This document shows, one piece after another, positions 9,133 through 17,713 of a DNA stretch of 64,000 nucleotides. Source of the stretch: Streptomyces griseoloalbus (lineage in GTDB: Bacteria > Actinomycetota > Actinomycetes > Streptomycetales > Streptomycetaceae); assembly GCA_014650015.1 (NCBI GenBank), contig BMUD01000015.1, positions 151,079-215,078 on the forward strand, in the 5' to 3' direction. The position numbers were made by a program, and so were the translations under genes. Within the stretch, counting starts at the first letter, position 1; every line of letters starts with the position of its first letter. The notes beneath the pieces were generated by a model. It worked only from the letters and a program-made list of their open reading frames with translations, ran no database searches and had not been told where the DNA came from.

Positions 9133-9756
9133 ATGGAATCCATCGACTCCGTCACCCTGGAGGTGGCCGACCCCACGGCCGCCGCCCGTTTCTACTCCGA
9201 CGCCTTCGGGCTGGACCCGGCGCAGGTGGGCGTGCGTGCGTCCGAGGCCCCCACGAGCGGCTTCCGCGGTTTCACACTGTCGCTCCTGGTGTCCCAGCCG
9301 GGCGACGTCGACGCGCTCTTCCGCGCCGCTCTCGACGCCGGTGCCACCGGCCTCAAGCCCGCCGCGAAGTCGCTGTGGGGCTACGGCGGCGTCGTCCGGG
9401 CGCCGGACGGCACCATCTGGCAGATCGCGACGTCGGCGAAGAAGGACACCGGCCCGGTCACCCGCGAGATCGACGAGGTCGTGCTCCTGCTGGGCGTCGA
9501 GGACGTGAAGGCCGGCAAGCAGTTCTACGTCGAGCAGGGCCTCACCGTGGGCAAGAGCTTCGGCGGCAAGTACGTCGAGTTCGCCACCGGGCCGGGCACC
9601 GTCAAGCTCTCCCTCTACAAGCGCCGCGCCCTGGCCAAGGTCGCCGGTGTCCCCGCCGACGGGACCGGATCGCACCGGATCGTGATCTCCGGCGCCACCA
9701 GGCCGTTCAGCGACCCGGACGGGTTCGTCTGGGAGGCCACCGCCGCGACGGGCTGA
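9133..9756 (+). CDS. VOC-superfamily (glyoxalase-like) protein
   Basis: The 207-residue protein contains two halves with the vicinal-oxygen-chelate fold pattern: V-T-L-E-V-A-D-P-x-A-A-A-R-F-Y near residue 10, and E-V-V-L-L-L-G-V-E-D-V-K-A-G-K-Q-F-Y at about 115-135, each followed by a P-D-G segment. VOC proteins include glyoxalases, dioxygenases and antibiotic-binding proteins. The substrate cannot be told from sequence. It stands alone between copA and a convergent ATPase gene. Confidence 0.8.
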   Translation: MESIDSVTLEVADPTAAARFYSDAFGLDPAQVGVRASEAPTSGFRGFTLSLLVSQPGDVDALFRAALDAGATGLKPAAKSLWGYGGVVRAPDGTIWQIATSAKKDTGPVTREIDEVVLLLGVEDVKAGKQFYVEQGLTVGKSFGGKYVEFATGPGTVKLSLYKRRALAKVAGVPADGTGSHRIVISGATRPFSDPDGFVWEATAATG

Positions 9757-9794
9757 CCTCGCGGGGCGGACAGGTGCCGGCCGAAGGCGTGGGG

Positions 9795-10502
9795 TCAGTC
9801 CAGCACGTGCCGCAGATAGGCCGCCGGGTCGGCGAGGTAACGGCGCCAGTGGTCGACCAGGGCGAGGTCCTGCCAGGAGGTGCGGCGGATGCCGTGGTCG
9901 CCGACCTCGATGATGTCCGCGCCGGGGAGCGCGGTCAGCAGCGGGGAGTGCGTGGCGCAGATGATCTGTGCGCCGGCGGCGGACAACTGGTCGAGGTGGC
10001 CGATCAGTTCGAGGCAGGAGGAGAAGGACAGGGCCGCTTCCGGCTCGTCCAGGACGTACAGGCCGGGGCGCAGGAACTTGTCCCGGAACGCCGCGAGGAA
10101 ACCCTCGCCGTGGCTGCGCGAGTCGGGGGCGAGCCCTTCCCGGCCGAGGGCGTCCAGTGCCGTTTCGGCGCGCAGGAAGAAGCCCTGGCGGGCGGACCAG
10201 GAGGAGAGCATCCGGCGGCCGCGGGGGGCCGCGTCGAAGCGGATGCGCTCGCCCAGCACGGACTTCGTGCGGTGGCTCGCGTAGCGCCATTCGTGCGAGC
10301 CGCCCCAGGGGTCCAGGCCGAAGCCCTCGGCGAGGGCCTCGACCAGGGTGGACTTGCCCGAGCCGTTCTCACCGACGACGAAGGTCACCGGAGCGCTGAA
10401 ACGCAGCCCGTCGCTCAGGAGTTCGCGTACGCAGGGGACGGACCAGGGCCACTCCCCCACGTCGTACGAGCCCATGTGTGCGTACGCGCGTTCGATGATC
10501 AC
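9795..10502 (-). CDS. AAA-type ATPase of the ABC/RecF-like class
   Basis: The protein of 235 residues has a Walker A motif G-E-N-G-S-G-K-S-T near residue 45, a Walker B strand Y-V-L-D-E-P-E-A-A-L near 165 and a switch histidine in I-C-A-T-H-S-P-L. No membrane segment is present. Such soluble ATPases occur alone or as partners of nucleases in defence and repair; no nuclease partner is next to it. The GTG at 10502 is chosen for GGGAG upstream and because the longer frame would run into the 32-bp repeats. Function unknown. Confidence 0.75.
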   Translation of the reverse strand: MIIERAYAHMGSYDVGEWPWSVPCVRELLSDGLRFSAPVTFVVGENGSGKSTLVEALAEGFGLDPWGGSHEWRYASHRTKSVLGERIRFDAAPRGRRMLSSWSARQGFFLRAETALDALGREGLAPDSRSHGEGFLAAFRDKFLRPGLYVLDEPEAALSFSSCLELIGHLDQLSAAGAQIICATHSPLLTALPGADIIEVGDHGIRRTSWQDLALVDHWRRYLADPAAYLRHVLD

Positions 10503-10620
10503 GGGTCGAGTCTCCCATGCCGCTCGGCTCGGGGCAGGCCCTCGTGCGGGAGTGCGGGCGGGCCGGGCGGGACCCGCGGGACAGGCGGGACGGGCGGGAC
10601 AGGCGGGCCGGGCGGGCCCG

Positions 10621-10771
10621 TACGCCACGGCCGGAACACCGCCCCCGCCCCCACACCTCGACCGGAACACCCGCCCCCACCCCCACACCTCGACCGGAAC
10701 ACCCGCCCCCACCCCCACACCTCGACCGGAACACCGCCCCCGCCCCTACGCCTCGACCGGAGCACCCGCCC
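10621..10771. repeat. 32-bp tandem repeat, about five copies
   Basis: Units containing CTCGACCGGAACACC recur with 32-base spacing (anchor positions 10656, 10688, 10720, then 10751) and a diverged copy starts near 10621. The last copy contains the 3' end and stop of the sensor kinase gene, so the array looks like tandem duplication of that terminus. Confidence 0.85.
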
Positions 10772-12227
10772 CCGTCGTCCCCACCGTCCCGCCGCCCACC
10801 GTGAACCCGGTCACCGTCCCGCCTCCCTCGCGGCGGAAGGCGTACGGGGCCCCGCCGTGGGCGAGGGCGACCTCACGGACGATGGAGAGGCCGAGGCCCG
10901 AGCCGGGCAGGGAGCGGGCGTCGGCGGCGCGGTAGAAGCGGTCGAAGACGCGGATCAGGTCGTCGTCGGCGATGCCGGGCCCCCGGTCGCGCACCTCCAC
11001 CCGTACCGTGCCGGGCCGGGCCGGGCCCGCGACGCGGATCTCGATGGGTGACCGGCCGTCCCGGTCGAACTTGACGGCGTTCTCGACCAGGTTGGACAGC
11101 GCCCGCGTGAGCATCCCGGGCCGCCCGTCGGTCGTGGTGTCGCCGCTCGCGCCCACCACGATCTCCCGCCCGGTGCGGCGCCGGGCCAGTCCCGCCACGT
11201 CCTCGGCGATGTCCGCGAGGTCGACCCGCTGCGGTGGCTCGGTGTCGGACTGCCCGGCCGCGAGGTCGACGAGCTCGTTGACGAGGTCGGTCAGTTCGCG
11301 GGCCTCCTGGGTGAGGTCGGCGACGAGTTCCTCACGGGTGCCGGGCGGAAGCTCGTCGATGCGGCGCAGCAGCGAGATGTTGGTGCGCAAGGAGGTGAGC
11401 GGCGTACGCAGCTCGTGCCCGGCGTCCTGGACCAGCCGGCGCTGGTCCTCCTCGGACTGGGCGAGCCGGCCCAGCATCCGGTCGAAGGCGCGGCCGAGGC
11501 GCCCCACCTCGTCGTAGCCGGCGACGGGCACCTGGATGCCGAGCCGGCGGGTGCGGGCGACGTCCTCGGCGGCGTTGGTGAGGACGACCAGACGGCGCGT
11601 GATGCGGCGGGCCAGCCACCAGCCGAACAGCCCGGCTCCGACCACCACGGCCGCCATCAGGATCAGCGTGCGCCGCTGGAGCGCCCGCAGCAGGTCCTCG
11701 GTGTTGCTGAACTCCTGCGCGACCTGCACCGCGCCCCGGCCGTCGCCCAGCGCGACGGTCGCCACGCGGTAGACGTCGTCGCCGACGTCGACGTCCGCGT
11801 GCTCGACCACCCGTCCGGCCGTGGCGGCACCCGCGACCCGGCGGTCGGCGGCGACCACCGGCAGCCCGGGGTCGCCCGGGTCGAAGACGCTGCCGTCCGC
11901 CCCCAGTACCTGCACGTCGGTCCGCGCGGGCCGCACCAGGTCGTGGCCGGGCGCGGCGGAGGAGAAGTCGAGGGGCGACATCCGGTTCTCCCGCACCTCG
12001 TCCCGCAGGTCCTGCACGACCTCGTGGAACACGGAGAGCTGGTCGACCCGCACCAGCCGGGCCGCCGCGCTGTACGACAGGATGCCGACCAGGACGGTGA
12101 CGGTGGCGGTCACGGCCGCGAACGCCACCGCGAACGTGGTGCCCAGCGACAGCAGCCGCAGCCGCCGACGCGGGACCGGCCGCCCGTGCGCACGCCCCGA
12201 GCCGCCCGGGACGGCGCCCTGGGACAC
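10746..12227 (-). CDS. Sensor histidine kinase (MprB/PrrB-like)
   Basis: The 493-residue membrane kinase has TM1 at about 28-50, an extracytoplasmic sensor of about 135 residues, TM2 at about 187-206, a HAMP linker, the phospho-acceptor His271 in H-E-L-R-T-P-L-T-S-L-R, an N box with N-L-V-E-N-A-V-K-F and a G box with G-S-G-L-G-L-S. It should autophosphorylate and pass the phosphate to the response regulator encoded directly upstream; its GTG follows the regulator's TGA with no gap. The architecture fits the MprB-type envelope-stress kinases of actinobacteria. The gene's 3' end is part of a tandem-repeat array. Confidence 0.92.
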   Translation of the reverse strand: MSQGAVPGGSGRAHGRPVPRRRLRLLSLGTTFAVAFAAVTATVTVLVGILSYSAAARLVRVDQLSVFHEVVQDLRDEVRENRMSPLDFSSAAPGHDLVRPARTDVQVLGADGSVFDPGDPGLPVVAADRRVAGAATAGRVVEHADVDVGDDVYRVATVALGDGRGAVQVAQEFSNTEDLLRALQRRTLILMAAVVVGAGLFGWWLARRITRRLVVLTNAAEDVARTRRLGIQVPVAGYDEVGRLGRAFDRMLGRLAQSEEDQRRLVQDAGHELRTPLTSLRTNISLLRRIDELPPGTREELVADLTQEARELTDLVNELVDLAAGQSDTEPPQRVDLADIAEDVAGLARRRTGREIVVGASGDTTTDGRPGMLTRALSNLVENAVKFDRDGRSPIEIRVAGPARPGTVRVEVRDRGPGIADDDLIRVFDRFYRAADARSLPGSGLGLSIVREVALAHGGAPYAFRREGGGTVTGFTVGGGTVGTTGAGAPVEA

Positions 12228-12953
12228 TCAGCCCTCCCGCAGCACGTAACCCACGCCGCGCACCGTGTGGATCAGCTGCGGCGCACCGGGCTCGTCCAGC
12301 TTGCGGCGCAGATAGCCGACGTAGACGGCGAGGTTCTTGGAGCCGGGGCCGAAGTCGTAGCCCCAGATGCGGTCGTAGATGGTGGAGTGTTCCAGGACGA
12401 CGCCCGCGTTGCGGATCAGCAGCTCCAGCAGTTCGAACTCGGTACGGGTCAGTTCCAGTTCCCGCCCGCCCCGCCAGGCCCGGCGCGCCTGCGGGTCCAT
12501 GCGCAGCCCGGCCGCCTCGACGAACCGCCCGGGCGTCCCCGGCCTCGCCTCCTCCGTGGGCGCGGGCGCCGGGGCCGGCTCGGGCGGGGCCGCCCTGCGC
12601 AGCAGGGCCCGCAGCCGGGCGAAGACCTCCTCGACGTCGAACGGCTTGACGACATAGTCGTCGGCGCCCGCGTCCAGTCCGGCGATCCGGTCGGCGGTCT
12701 CCACCAGCGCGGTCAGCATCAGCACGGGGGTGCGGTCGCCCTCGGCGCGCAGTACCCGGCACACCTGGAGCCCGTCGATGCCGGGCATCATCACGTCCAG
12801 CACCAGCACGTCCGGCCGGCTGCGATGGGCCTGCGCGAGGGCCTCGACGCCGTCGGCGACGGCCGTCACCCGGTAGCCCTCCAGGGTGAGGGCGCGCTCC
12901 AGCGCGTTGCGGATGGCGCGGTCGTCTTCGGCGAGCAGAACGGTGTGCGGCAC
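12228..12953 (-). CDS. OmpR-family response regulator
   Basis: The 241-residue protein has a receiver domain with acidic pocket Asp10/Asp11, phospho-acceptor Asp53 in L-D-V-M-M-P-G, Thr81 and Lys103. After a Pro/Ala-rich linker (about 118-135) comes a winged-helix domain with R-T-E-F-E-L-L and V-R-G-V-G-Y-V-L-R. It should bind DNA as a phosphorylated dimer and partner the kinase encoded immediately downstream. The start is GTG at 12953. The divergent 5' region offers no clear operator. Confidence 0.93.
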   Translation of the reverse strand: MPHTVLLAEDDRAIRNALERALTLEGYRVTAVADGVEALAQAHRSRPDVLVLDVMMPGIDGLQVCRVLRAEGDRTPVLMLTALVETADRIAGLDAGADDYVVKPFDVEEVFARLRALLRRAAPPEPAPAPAPTEEARPGTPGRFVEAAGLRMDPQARRAWRGGRELELTRTEFELLELLIRNAGVVLEHSTIYDRIWGYDFGPGSKNLAVYVGYLRRKLDEPGAPQLIHTVRGVGYVLREG

Positions 12954-13026
12954 GCCCCCAGTCTGCCAACCGCCCCCGTCCCCCGGCCCCGGCGCCCGGC
13001 ACCGGGGCCCGCTTCTTACTCTGCTC

Positions 13027-13653
13027 TCACCCGGTGGGCCGCAGTGCGGCGAGCCGCTCCTCGAACGGCACGACCTCCTCGAAGGAGTCCCGCCTGGGCA
13101 GCGGGCGGGACGTGGACAGCCCGGCCATGAGCGCCGCCAGTTCCCCGGCCGCGCGCTCGATGCGCCCGTTGAGTCCCTCGGCGCCCCAGTCCTCGGAGGC
13201 GGCGTAGACGCCGGTGGGGACGACGACGGCCTTGAGGTACGAGAAGAGGGGACGCAGCGCGTGGTCCAGGACGAGGGAGTGCCGGGCGGTGCCGCCGGTC
13301 GCGGCGGTCAGCACCGGCTTGCCCGCGAGGGCGTCGGGGTCGGTGACGCTCAGCGCGTCGAAGAACGACTTGAACAGCCCGCTGTACGACGCCGAGAACA
13401 CCGGCGTGACCACGATCAGCCCGTCGGCGCCGGCCACCGCGTCGAACGCGTCGGCCAGCGCCCGCCCCGGGAAGCCGTTGGTGAAGGTGTGCGCGATCTC
13501 CACGGCGAGGTCGCGCAGTTCGATCACCTGGACGTCGGCCGGGGCGGGTTCCGGAGCGGTCGCGGCCGGGGCGGCTGCGGCGGCCAGCCGGTCACCGAGC
13601 AGCCGGGTGGAGGACGGCACGCTCAGTCCGGCGGACACGAGGACGATCTTCAT
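13027..13653 (-). CDS. NAD(P)H-dependent FMN reductase
   Basis: A flavodoxin-like protein of 208 residues with the N-terminal phosphate-binding loop S-A-G-L-S-V-P-S-S-T-R-L-L, a V-V-T-P-V-F-S-A-S-Y-S-G segment and T-A-A-T-G-G-T. It reduces FMN for a partner monooxygenase. Its ATG overlaps the stop of the luciferase-like monooxygenase gene, so the two form a two-component flavin system, the reductase feeding FMNH2 to the oxygenase. This matches the CE1758/CE1759-type pairs of actinobacteria. Confidence 0.88.
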   Translation of the reverse strand: MKIVLVSAGLSVPSSTRLLGDRLAAAAAPAATAPEPAPADVQVIELRDLAVEIAHTFTNGFPGRALADAFDAVAGADGLIVVTPVFSASYSGLFKSFFDALSVTDPDALAGKPVLTAATGGTARHSLVLDHALRPLFSYLKAVVVPTGVYAASEDWGAEGLNGRIERAAGELAALMAGLSTSRPLPRRDSFEEVVPFEERLAALRPTG

Positions 13654-14744
13654 GCCCGCGCCCCTTCCTTCTCCTTGGCGGTGGCCAGCAGCGAGCTGTG
13701 GCTCGGCGCGTCCGGCACGCCGGCCGGCCGCCCCTTGGCGAACTCCTCGCGCAGCACCGGCACGACCTCCTCGCCGAGCAGGTCGAGCTGCTCCAGCACG
13801 GTCTTCAGGGGCAGGCCGGCGTGGTCCATCAGGAACAGCTGGCGCTGGTAGTCACCGGCGTACTCGCGGAAGGCCAGCGTCTTCTCGATGACCTGCTGCG
13901 GGGAGCCCACGGTCAGCGGGGTCTGCTCGGTGAACTCCTCCAGCGACGGCCCGTGCCCGTAGACCGGCGCGACGTCGAAGTACGGCCGGAACTCGCGCAC
14001 CGCGTCCTGCGAGTTCTTCCGCATGAACACCTGCCCGCCGAGTCCGACGATCGCCTGCTCGGGGGTGCCGTGCCCGTAGTGGGCGTAGCGGGCCCGGTAC
14101 AGCTCGACCATGCGCTTGGTGTGGTCGGCCGGCCAGAAGATGTTGTTGTGGAAGAAGCCGTCGCCGTAGTACGCGGCCTGCTCGGCGATCTCCGGCGAGC
14201 GGATCGACCCGTGCCAGACGAACGGCGGTACGCCGTCCAGCGGGCGGGGCGTGGAGGTGAAGCCCTGCAGCGGGGTGCGGAACTTCCCCTCCCAGTCGAC
14301 GACGTCCTCGCGCCACAGCCGGTGCAGGAGCGCGTAGTTCTCCACCGCCAGGTTGATGCCCTGACGGACGTCCTGCCCGAACCAGGGATAGACCGGACCG
14401 GTGTTCCCGCGCCCCATCATCAGGTCCACCCGGCCGTCGGCCAGGTGCTGGAGCATCGCGAAGTCCTCGGCGATCTTCACCGGGTCGTTGGTGGTGATCA
14501 GGGTGGTGGAGGTCGACAGGACCAGCCGCTCGGTGCGCGCCGCTATGTAGCCGAGCATGGTGGTCGGCGACGACGGCACGAACGGCGGGTTGTGGTGCTC
14601 CCCGGTCGCGAAGACGTCCAGGCCGACCTCCTCGGCCTTCAGCGCGATGGCGACCATGGCCTTGATCCGCTCACGCTCGGTCGGCGTACGCCCCGTGGTC
14701 GGGTCGGGCGTGACATCCCCGACGCTGAAGATCCCGAACTGCAT
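13650..14744 (-). CDS. Luciferase-like FMN-dependent monooxygenase
   Basis: The 364-residue protein shows the bacterial luciferase/LLM pattern: M-Q-F-G-I-F-S at the start, G-L-D-V-F-A-T-G-E-H-H near residue 40, and L-M-M-G-R-G-N-T-G at about 108. These enzymes use FMNH2 and oxygen to oxidise sulfonates, alkanes or aldehydes; the substrate is unknown here. It is translated first in an operon with the FMN reductase (ATGA overlap). A GGAGG precedes the ATG. The palindrome just upstream and the MarR gene further upstream on the same strand suggest MarR control. Confidence 0.88.
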   Translation of the reverse strand: MQFGIFSVGDVTPDPTTGRTPTERERIKAMVAIALKAEEVGLDVFATGEHHNPPFVPSSPTTMLGYIAARTERLVLSTSTTLITTNDPVKIAEDFAMLQHLADGRVDLMMGRGNTGPVYPWFGQDVRQGINLAVENYALLHRLWREDVVDWEGKFRTPLQGFTSTPRPLDGVPPFVWHGSIRSPEIAEQAAYYGDGFFHNNIFWPADHTKRMVELYRARYAHYGHGTPEQAIVGLGGQVFMRKNSQDAVREFRPYFDVAPVYGHGPSLEEFTEQTPLTVGSPQQVIEKTLAFREYAGDYQRQLFLMDHAGLPLKTVLEQLDLLGEEVVPVLREEFAKGRPAGVPDAPSHSSLLATAKEKEGARA

Positions 14745-14760
14745 GGTCGCTCACCCTCCA

Positions 14761-14779
14761 GGTTGTTGACGGTTCAACC
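14761..14779. promoter_or_regulatory. Candidate operator upstream of the monooxygenase operon
   Basis: GGTTGTTGACGGTTCAACC has complementary GGTTG/CAACC arms. It lies 16 bases before the ATG, where a repressor such as the neighbouring MarR protein would block transcription. The partner is inferred. Confidence 0.5.
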
Positions 14780-15026
14780 ATACCCCTGGAACGACTCCCC
14801 GCTCCCCCCTATTCCCCACCCCGGGGCACCCCCGGTCCCCCACCCCGAGACCATGACGGCGGCCCGGCGGCGCGAACAGACGCACTTCGCGTACGACGCG
14901 TTCTTCCGGAGCCGCCCCAGCCACCAGCCCCCGGACCGCATCAGCGACAAGAGGGGCGGCCTGCCGTCAGCGCCCTTTCCGCGGGGGCCCGCGAGCGCTA
15001 CGACGCCGAGACTGCCCGGACAGGCC

Positions 15027-15500
15027 CTAGACAGCACCCGCCCGCAGACGGGCGGTCTGCTGCGCGCCGAACTCCGTCGTACGCCGCATGTGGTCGATGA
15101 ACAGGGCGAGTTGAGAGTCGTCCAGGTCGTCGAAGAGCGCGACCCAGCCGCCGCCGGCCCGGTCCCACACCCGCCCAAACTCGGCGGCCTTCTCCGGCAC
15201 CGTCGCCACCAGCACCAGCCGCCGGTCGTCCGCGTCCTGCTCCCGGACCACATAGCCCGCCCGCTCCAGCCGGTCCACCAGCCGCGTCGCCGACCCGGTC
15301 GTCAGCCCCGTCAGCTCCGCGATCCGCCCGGTGGTCACCGGGCCGCCCTCCAGCGTCAGCAGGTTCAGACACTGCAGATCGGTGGGGTGCAGGCCCAGAT
15401 GGTCGGCGAGGGCCTGGTTGAACAGGGCGTACGAGGCCATGTACCGCCGGGACACCACGGCCAGCTCCGCCATCAGCCGCTCCCGCGTGCTCGCCGACAT
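15027..15500 (-). CDS. MarR-family transcriptional regulator
   Basis: The 157-residue protein has the MarR winged helix: L-Q-C-L-N-L-L near 47, [19 protein letters not shown] as recognition region, and D-A-D-D-R-R at the wing tip. Members are dimeric repressors that respond to phenolic or oxidising compounds. The ATG at 15500 has GAGGAG upstream. It lies about 280 bases upstream of, and on the same strand as, the monooxygenase/FMN reductase pair, which it may regulate through the palindrome at 14761. Confidence 0.88.
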   Translation of the reverse strand: MSASTRERLMAELAVVSRRYMASYALFNQALADHLGLHPTDLQCLNLLTLEGGPVTTGRIAELTGLTTGSATRLVDRLERAGYVVREQDADDRRLVLVATVPEKAAEFGRVWDRAGGGWVALFDDLDDSQLALFIDHMRRTTEFGAQQTARLRAGAV

Positions 15501-15648
15501 CCCCGCTCCTCCTCGTCCGTCCGCCACGGGTGGACGCATCCCCGGCCCGGGCGGGCCACGGGTGGATGTATCCCCGGCCCCGCCCGGCGCAGGCGCCGTC
15601 CATCAGGTGACGTGCCGGGGGGCGGCGGACGCGTGCGAGGCTGCACGC

Positions 15649-15984
15649 ATGCTGATCCTCCGCTCCGCCGCCCTGTTCGTCCTCGCCGCCGTGCTGGAGA
15701 TCGGCGGCGCCTGGCTGGTCTGGCAGGGCATACGCGAACACCGCGGCTGGATGTGGGCGGCCGGCGGCGTCCTCGCCCTCGGCGCCTACGGATTCGTCGC
15801 CACCTTCCAGCCCGACGCCCACTTCGGCCGCGTCCTCGCCGCGTACGGCGGCATCTTCGTCGCCGGTTCGATCCTGTGGGGCGTGGTCGCCGACGGCTAC
15901 CGCCCGGACCGGTACGACATCACCGGCGCGCTGGTCTGCCTCGCCGGCATGGCCGTGATCATGTGGGCCCCGCGCAACGGCTGA
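15649..15984 (+). CDS. YnfA (UPF0060) family membrane protein
   Basis: A 111-residue protein with four hydrophobic helices: [14 protein letters not shown] at the start, the conserved A-Y-G-G-I-F-V-A and a G-Y-R-P-D-R-Y-D loop. This is the YnfA/UPF0060 pattern, related to small multidrug-resistance transporters; transport activity is assumed from the family. It is a single gene divergent from the MarR gene and convergent with a SnoaL-like gene. Confidence 0.88.
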   Translation: MLILRSAALFVLAAVLEIGGAWLVWQGIREHRGWMWAAGGVLALGAYGFVATFQPDAHFGRVLAAYGGIFVAGSILWGVVADGYRPDRYDITGALVCLAGMAVIMWAPRNG

Positions 15985-16007
15985 CGGCCTCAGGGGCCTC
16001 AGGGGCC

Positions 16008-16442
16008 TCAGGCCACGGTCTCGGAGAGCAGCCCCAGTTGCTCGAGGAAGGCCAACTGGTCGAAGTAGAGCCGATAGCTGACGATCCTGCCGTCCTCGAC
16101 CGTGGCGAGATCCACCCCGCGGATCCTGATCTCCTTCCCCGTCGCCGGTACGGACCGACCGTCCGGCGACTGCGACGGACCGGTGTTCCTGCCACTGAAG
16201 TACCCCTCGTCGATCGCGGTGCTGCCGACCTCGAACGTGTGCAGCGACTCGTACCGGGCGTCGGGCACGGCCGTCTTGATCTGCCGCCAGTACTCGACGA
16301 TCTCGTCCCGCCCGTGCAGCTCCCCGGCCTCGGGCGTGTAGGCGACGGCGTTCTGCGCGTACAACTCCGCCACGACCCTCAGATCCGGGGTCGTGGTGAC
16401 CGCCTCGGTGAGCCGGTCCATGACCTCGCGCGCCTCTCCCAT
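16008..16442 (-). CDS. SnoaL-like / NTF2-fold protein
   Basis: The 144-residue protein fits the ester-cyclase/SnoaL fold: an N-terminal helix, then Y-T-P-E-A-G-E-L-H-G-R-D-E-I-V-E-Y-W near 35-52 and a V-E-D-G-R-I-V-S-Y strand near 115. Such proteins cyclise polyketides or act as small hydrolases or isomerases; the role here is unknown. GGAGG lies upstream of the ATG at 16442. A short triplicated GGCCTCAGG sequence separates its end from the YnfA gene. Confidence 0.75.
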   Translation of the reverse strand: MGEAREVMDRLTEAVTTTPDLRVVAELYAQNAVAYTPEAGELHGRDEIVEYWRQIKTAVPDARYESLHTFEVGSTAIDEGYFSGRNTGPSQSPDGRSVPATGKEIRIRGVDLATVEDGRIVSYRLYFDQLAFLEQLGLLSETVA

Positions 16443-16594
16443 GATCCACCTCCTGCCCCGCAGGACCCCCCGTCCCATTCTCCCACCGGGGCACCGCCCC
16501 CGCCGCCGCCCGGCCGGGCCCGCCTATGCTGGCCGGGCAGTCCCGGCCACGAGCGAACGGGCCGGACCGCCCGCACCGCCCGCCCGCACCGCCC

Positions 16595-16620
16595 GTCCGT
16601 AGCGCATGTCCGTAGCGCAT
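16595..16620. repeat. Two 13-bp direct repeats before the SDR gene
   Basis: GTCCGTAGCGCAT occurs twice in tandem (16595-16607, 16608-16620), followed by a partial third copy. Confidence 0.75.
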
Positions 16621-16648
16621 GTCCGCACCGTCGCCCGAGGAGCAGTCC

Positions 16649-17425
16649 ATGGCCACCGCCGCACCGTCCGCCGCGTCCCGTATCGCCGTCGTCACGGGTG
16701 CGAGCAGCGGGATCGGCGCCGCCACGGCCCGCCGGCTCGCCGAGGCCGGGTACCGCGTCGTCCTCACCGCCCGCCGCAAGGACCGCATCGAGGCGCTCGC
16801 CGAGGAGCTCACCGCGGCCGGCCACTCGGCCGCCGCGTACCCGCTCGACGTCACCGACCGCGCGGCCGTCGACGAGTTCGCCACCGCCTTCAAGACCGTC
16901 GGCGTCCTCGTCAACAACGCCGGTGGCGCACTCGGCGCCGACCCGGTCGCCACCGGCGACCCGGACGACTGGCGCACGATGTACGAGACGAACGTCCTCG
17001 GCACCCTCAACATCACCCAGGCCCTGCTGCCCAAGCTCGACGCGAGCGGTGACGGCACGGTCGTGGTCGTCTCCTCCACCGCCGGCCACGCCACCTACGA
17101 GGGCGGCGCGGGCTATGTCGCCGCCAAGCACGCCGAGCACGTCCTCGCCGAGACCCTGCGCCTGGAGATCGTCGGCCGCCCGGTGCGCGTCATCGAGATC
17201 GCGCCCGGCATGGTCAGGACGGAGGAGTTCGCCCTCACCCGCTTCGGCGGCGACACGGAGAAGGCCGCCAAGGTGTACCAGGGCGTGGCCGAACCCCTCA
17301 CCGCGGACGACGTGGCCGACACCATCGCCTGGGCGGTGACCCGCCCGCCCCACGTCAACATCGACCTGCTGGTCGTCCGCCCGCGCGCACAGGCGTCCAA
17401 CAGCAAGATCCACAGGGAGGCGTGA
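16649..17425 (+). CDS. Short-chain dehydrogenase/reductase
   Basis: The 258-residue enzyme is a classical SDR: the cofactor motif T-G-A-S-S-G-I-G near 15, N-N-A-G-G near 92, and a catalytic Ser and Tyr in S-S-T-A-G...G-Y-V-A-A-K-H. An Arg pair after the second strand (T-A-R-R-K-D-R) suggests NADP(H) preference. The ATG at 16649 follows GAGGAG by seven bases; an earlier in-frame ATG has no such site. The last base of its stop is the first base of the next gene's ATG, so both are probably translated together. Confidence 0.9.
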   Translation: MATAAPSAASRIAVVTGASSGIGAATARRLAEAGYRVVLTARRKDRIEALAEELTAAGHSAAAYPLDVTDRAAVDEFATAFKTVGVLVNNAGGALGADPVATGDPDDWRTMYETNVLGTLNITQALLPKLDASGDGTVVVVSSTAGHATYEGGAGYVAAKHAEHVLAETLRLEIVGRPVRVIEIAPGMVRTEEFALTRFGGDTEKAAKVYQGVAEPLTADDVADTIAWAVTRPPHVNIDLLVVRPRAQASNSKIHREA

Positions 17426-17577
17426 TGCCCGACCCGGACGCCGAGGCGGCCGACCGGCGCCGCCTGGCCCTGGAGAAGAAACGCGAACGCTACGTCTGGT
17501 ACTACCTCGCCTACTTCCTCTTCGGCATCCACATCGTGGCGTTCGTGATGATCTACGCGGTGACCCACGCGAAGTAG
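17425..17577 (+). CDS. 50-residue single-pass membrane protein coupled to the SDR gene
   Basis: The ATG shares one base with the SDR stop (TGATG), and GGGAGG precedes it. The 50-residue product has a charged N-terminal half (R-R-R-L-A-L-E-K-K-R-E-R) and one membrane helix (Y-L-A-Y-F-L-F-G-I-H-I-V-A-F-V-M-I-Y). It resembles small conserved actinomycete membrane proteins of unknown function (possibly the DUF6126 group). It might tether or regulate the SDR; that is inference from coupling. Confidence 0.7.
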   Translation: MPDPDAEAADRRRLALEKKRERYVWYYLAYFLFGIHIVAFVMIYAVTHAK

Positions 17578-17713
17578 CGGTCACCCGGGCGGCCACGAAG
17601 CCGTCCATGCCCCGACGTCGAGCCGCAGGAGCCGCAGGGCTGACCCCACGGCTGCGTGCGGGCGCGGGACCTCGTACGGCCCAGGGGCCCCGGTATCCCG
17701 GGGCCCCGTTGAG

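Noticed and set aside
10621-10771. CRISPR-like spacing of 32-bp units
   Set aside because: The units are contiguous, without unique spacers, and no cas genes are nearby; it is a simple tandem repeat.
13698-17339. 1213-codon open frame on the plus strand across several genes
   Set aside because: It runs through the monooxygenase, MarR, YnfA, SnoaL and SDR genes in wrong frames; low-complexity Arg/Gly/Pro-rich product without domains.
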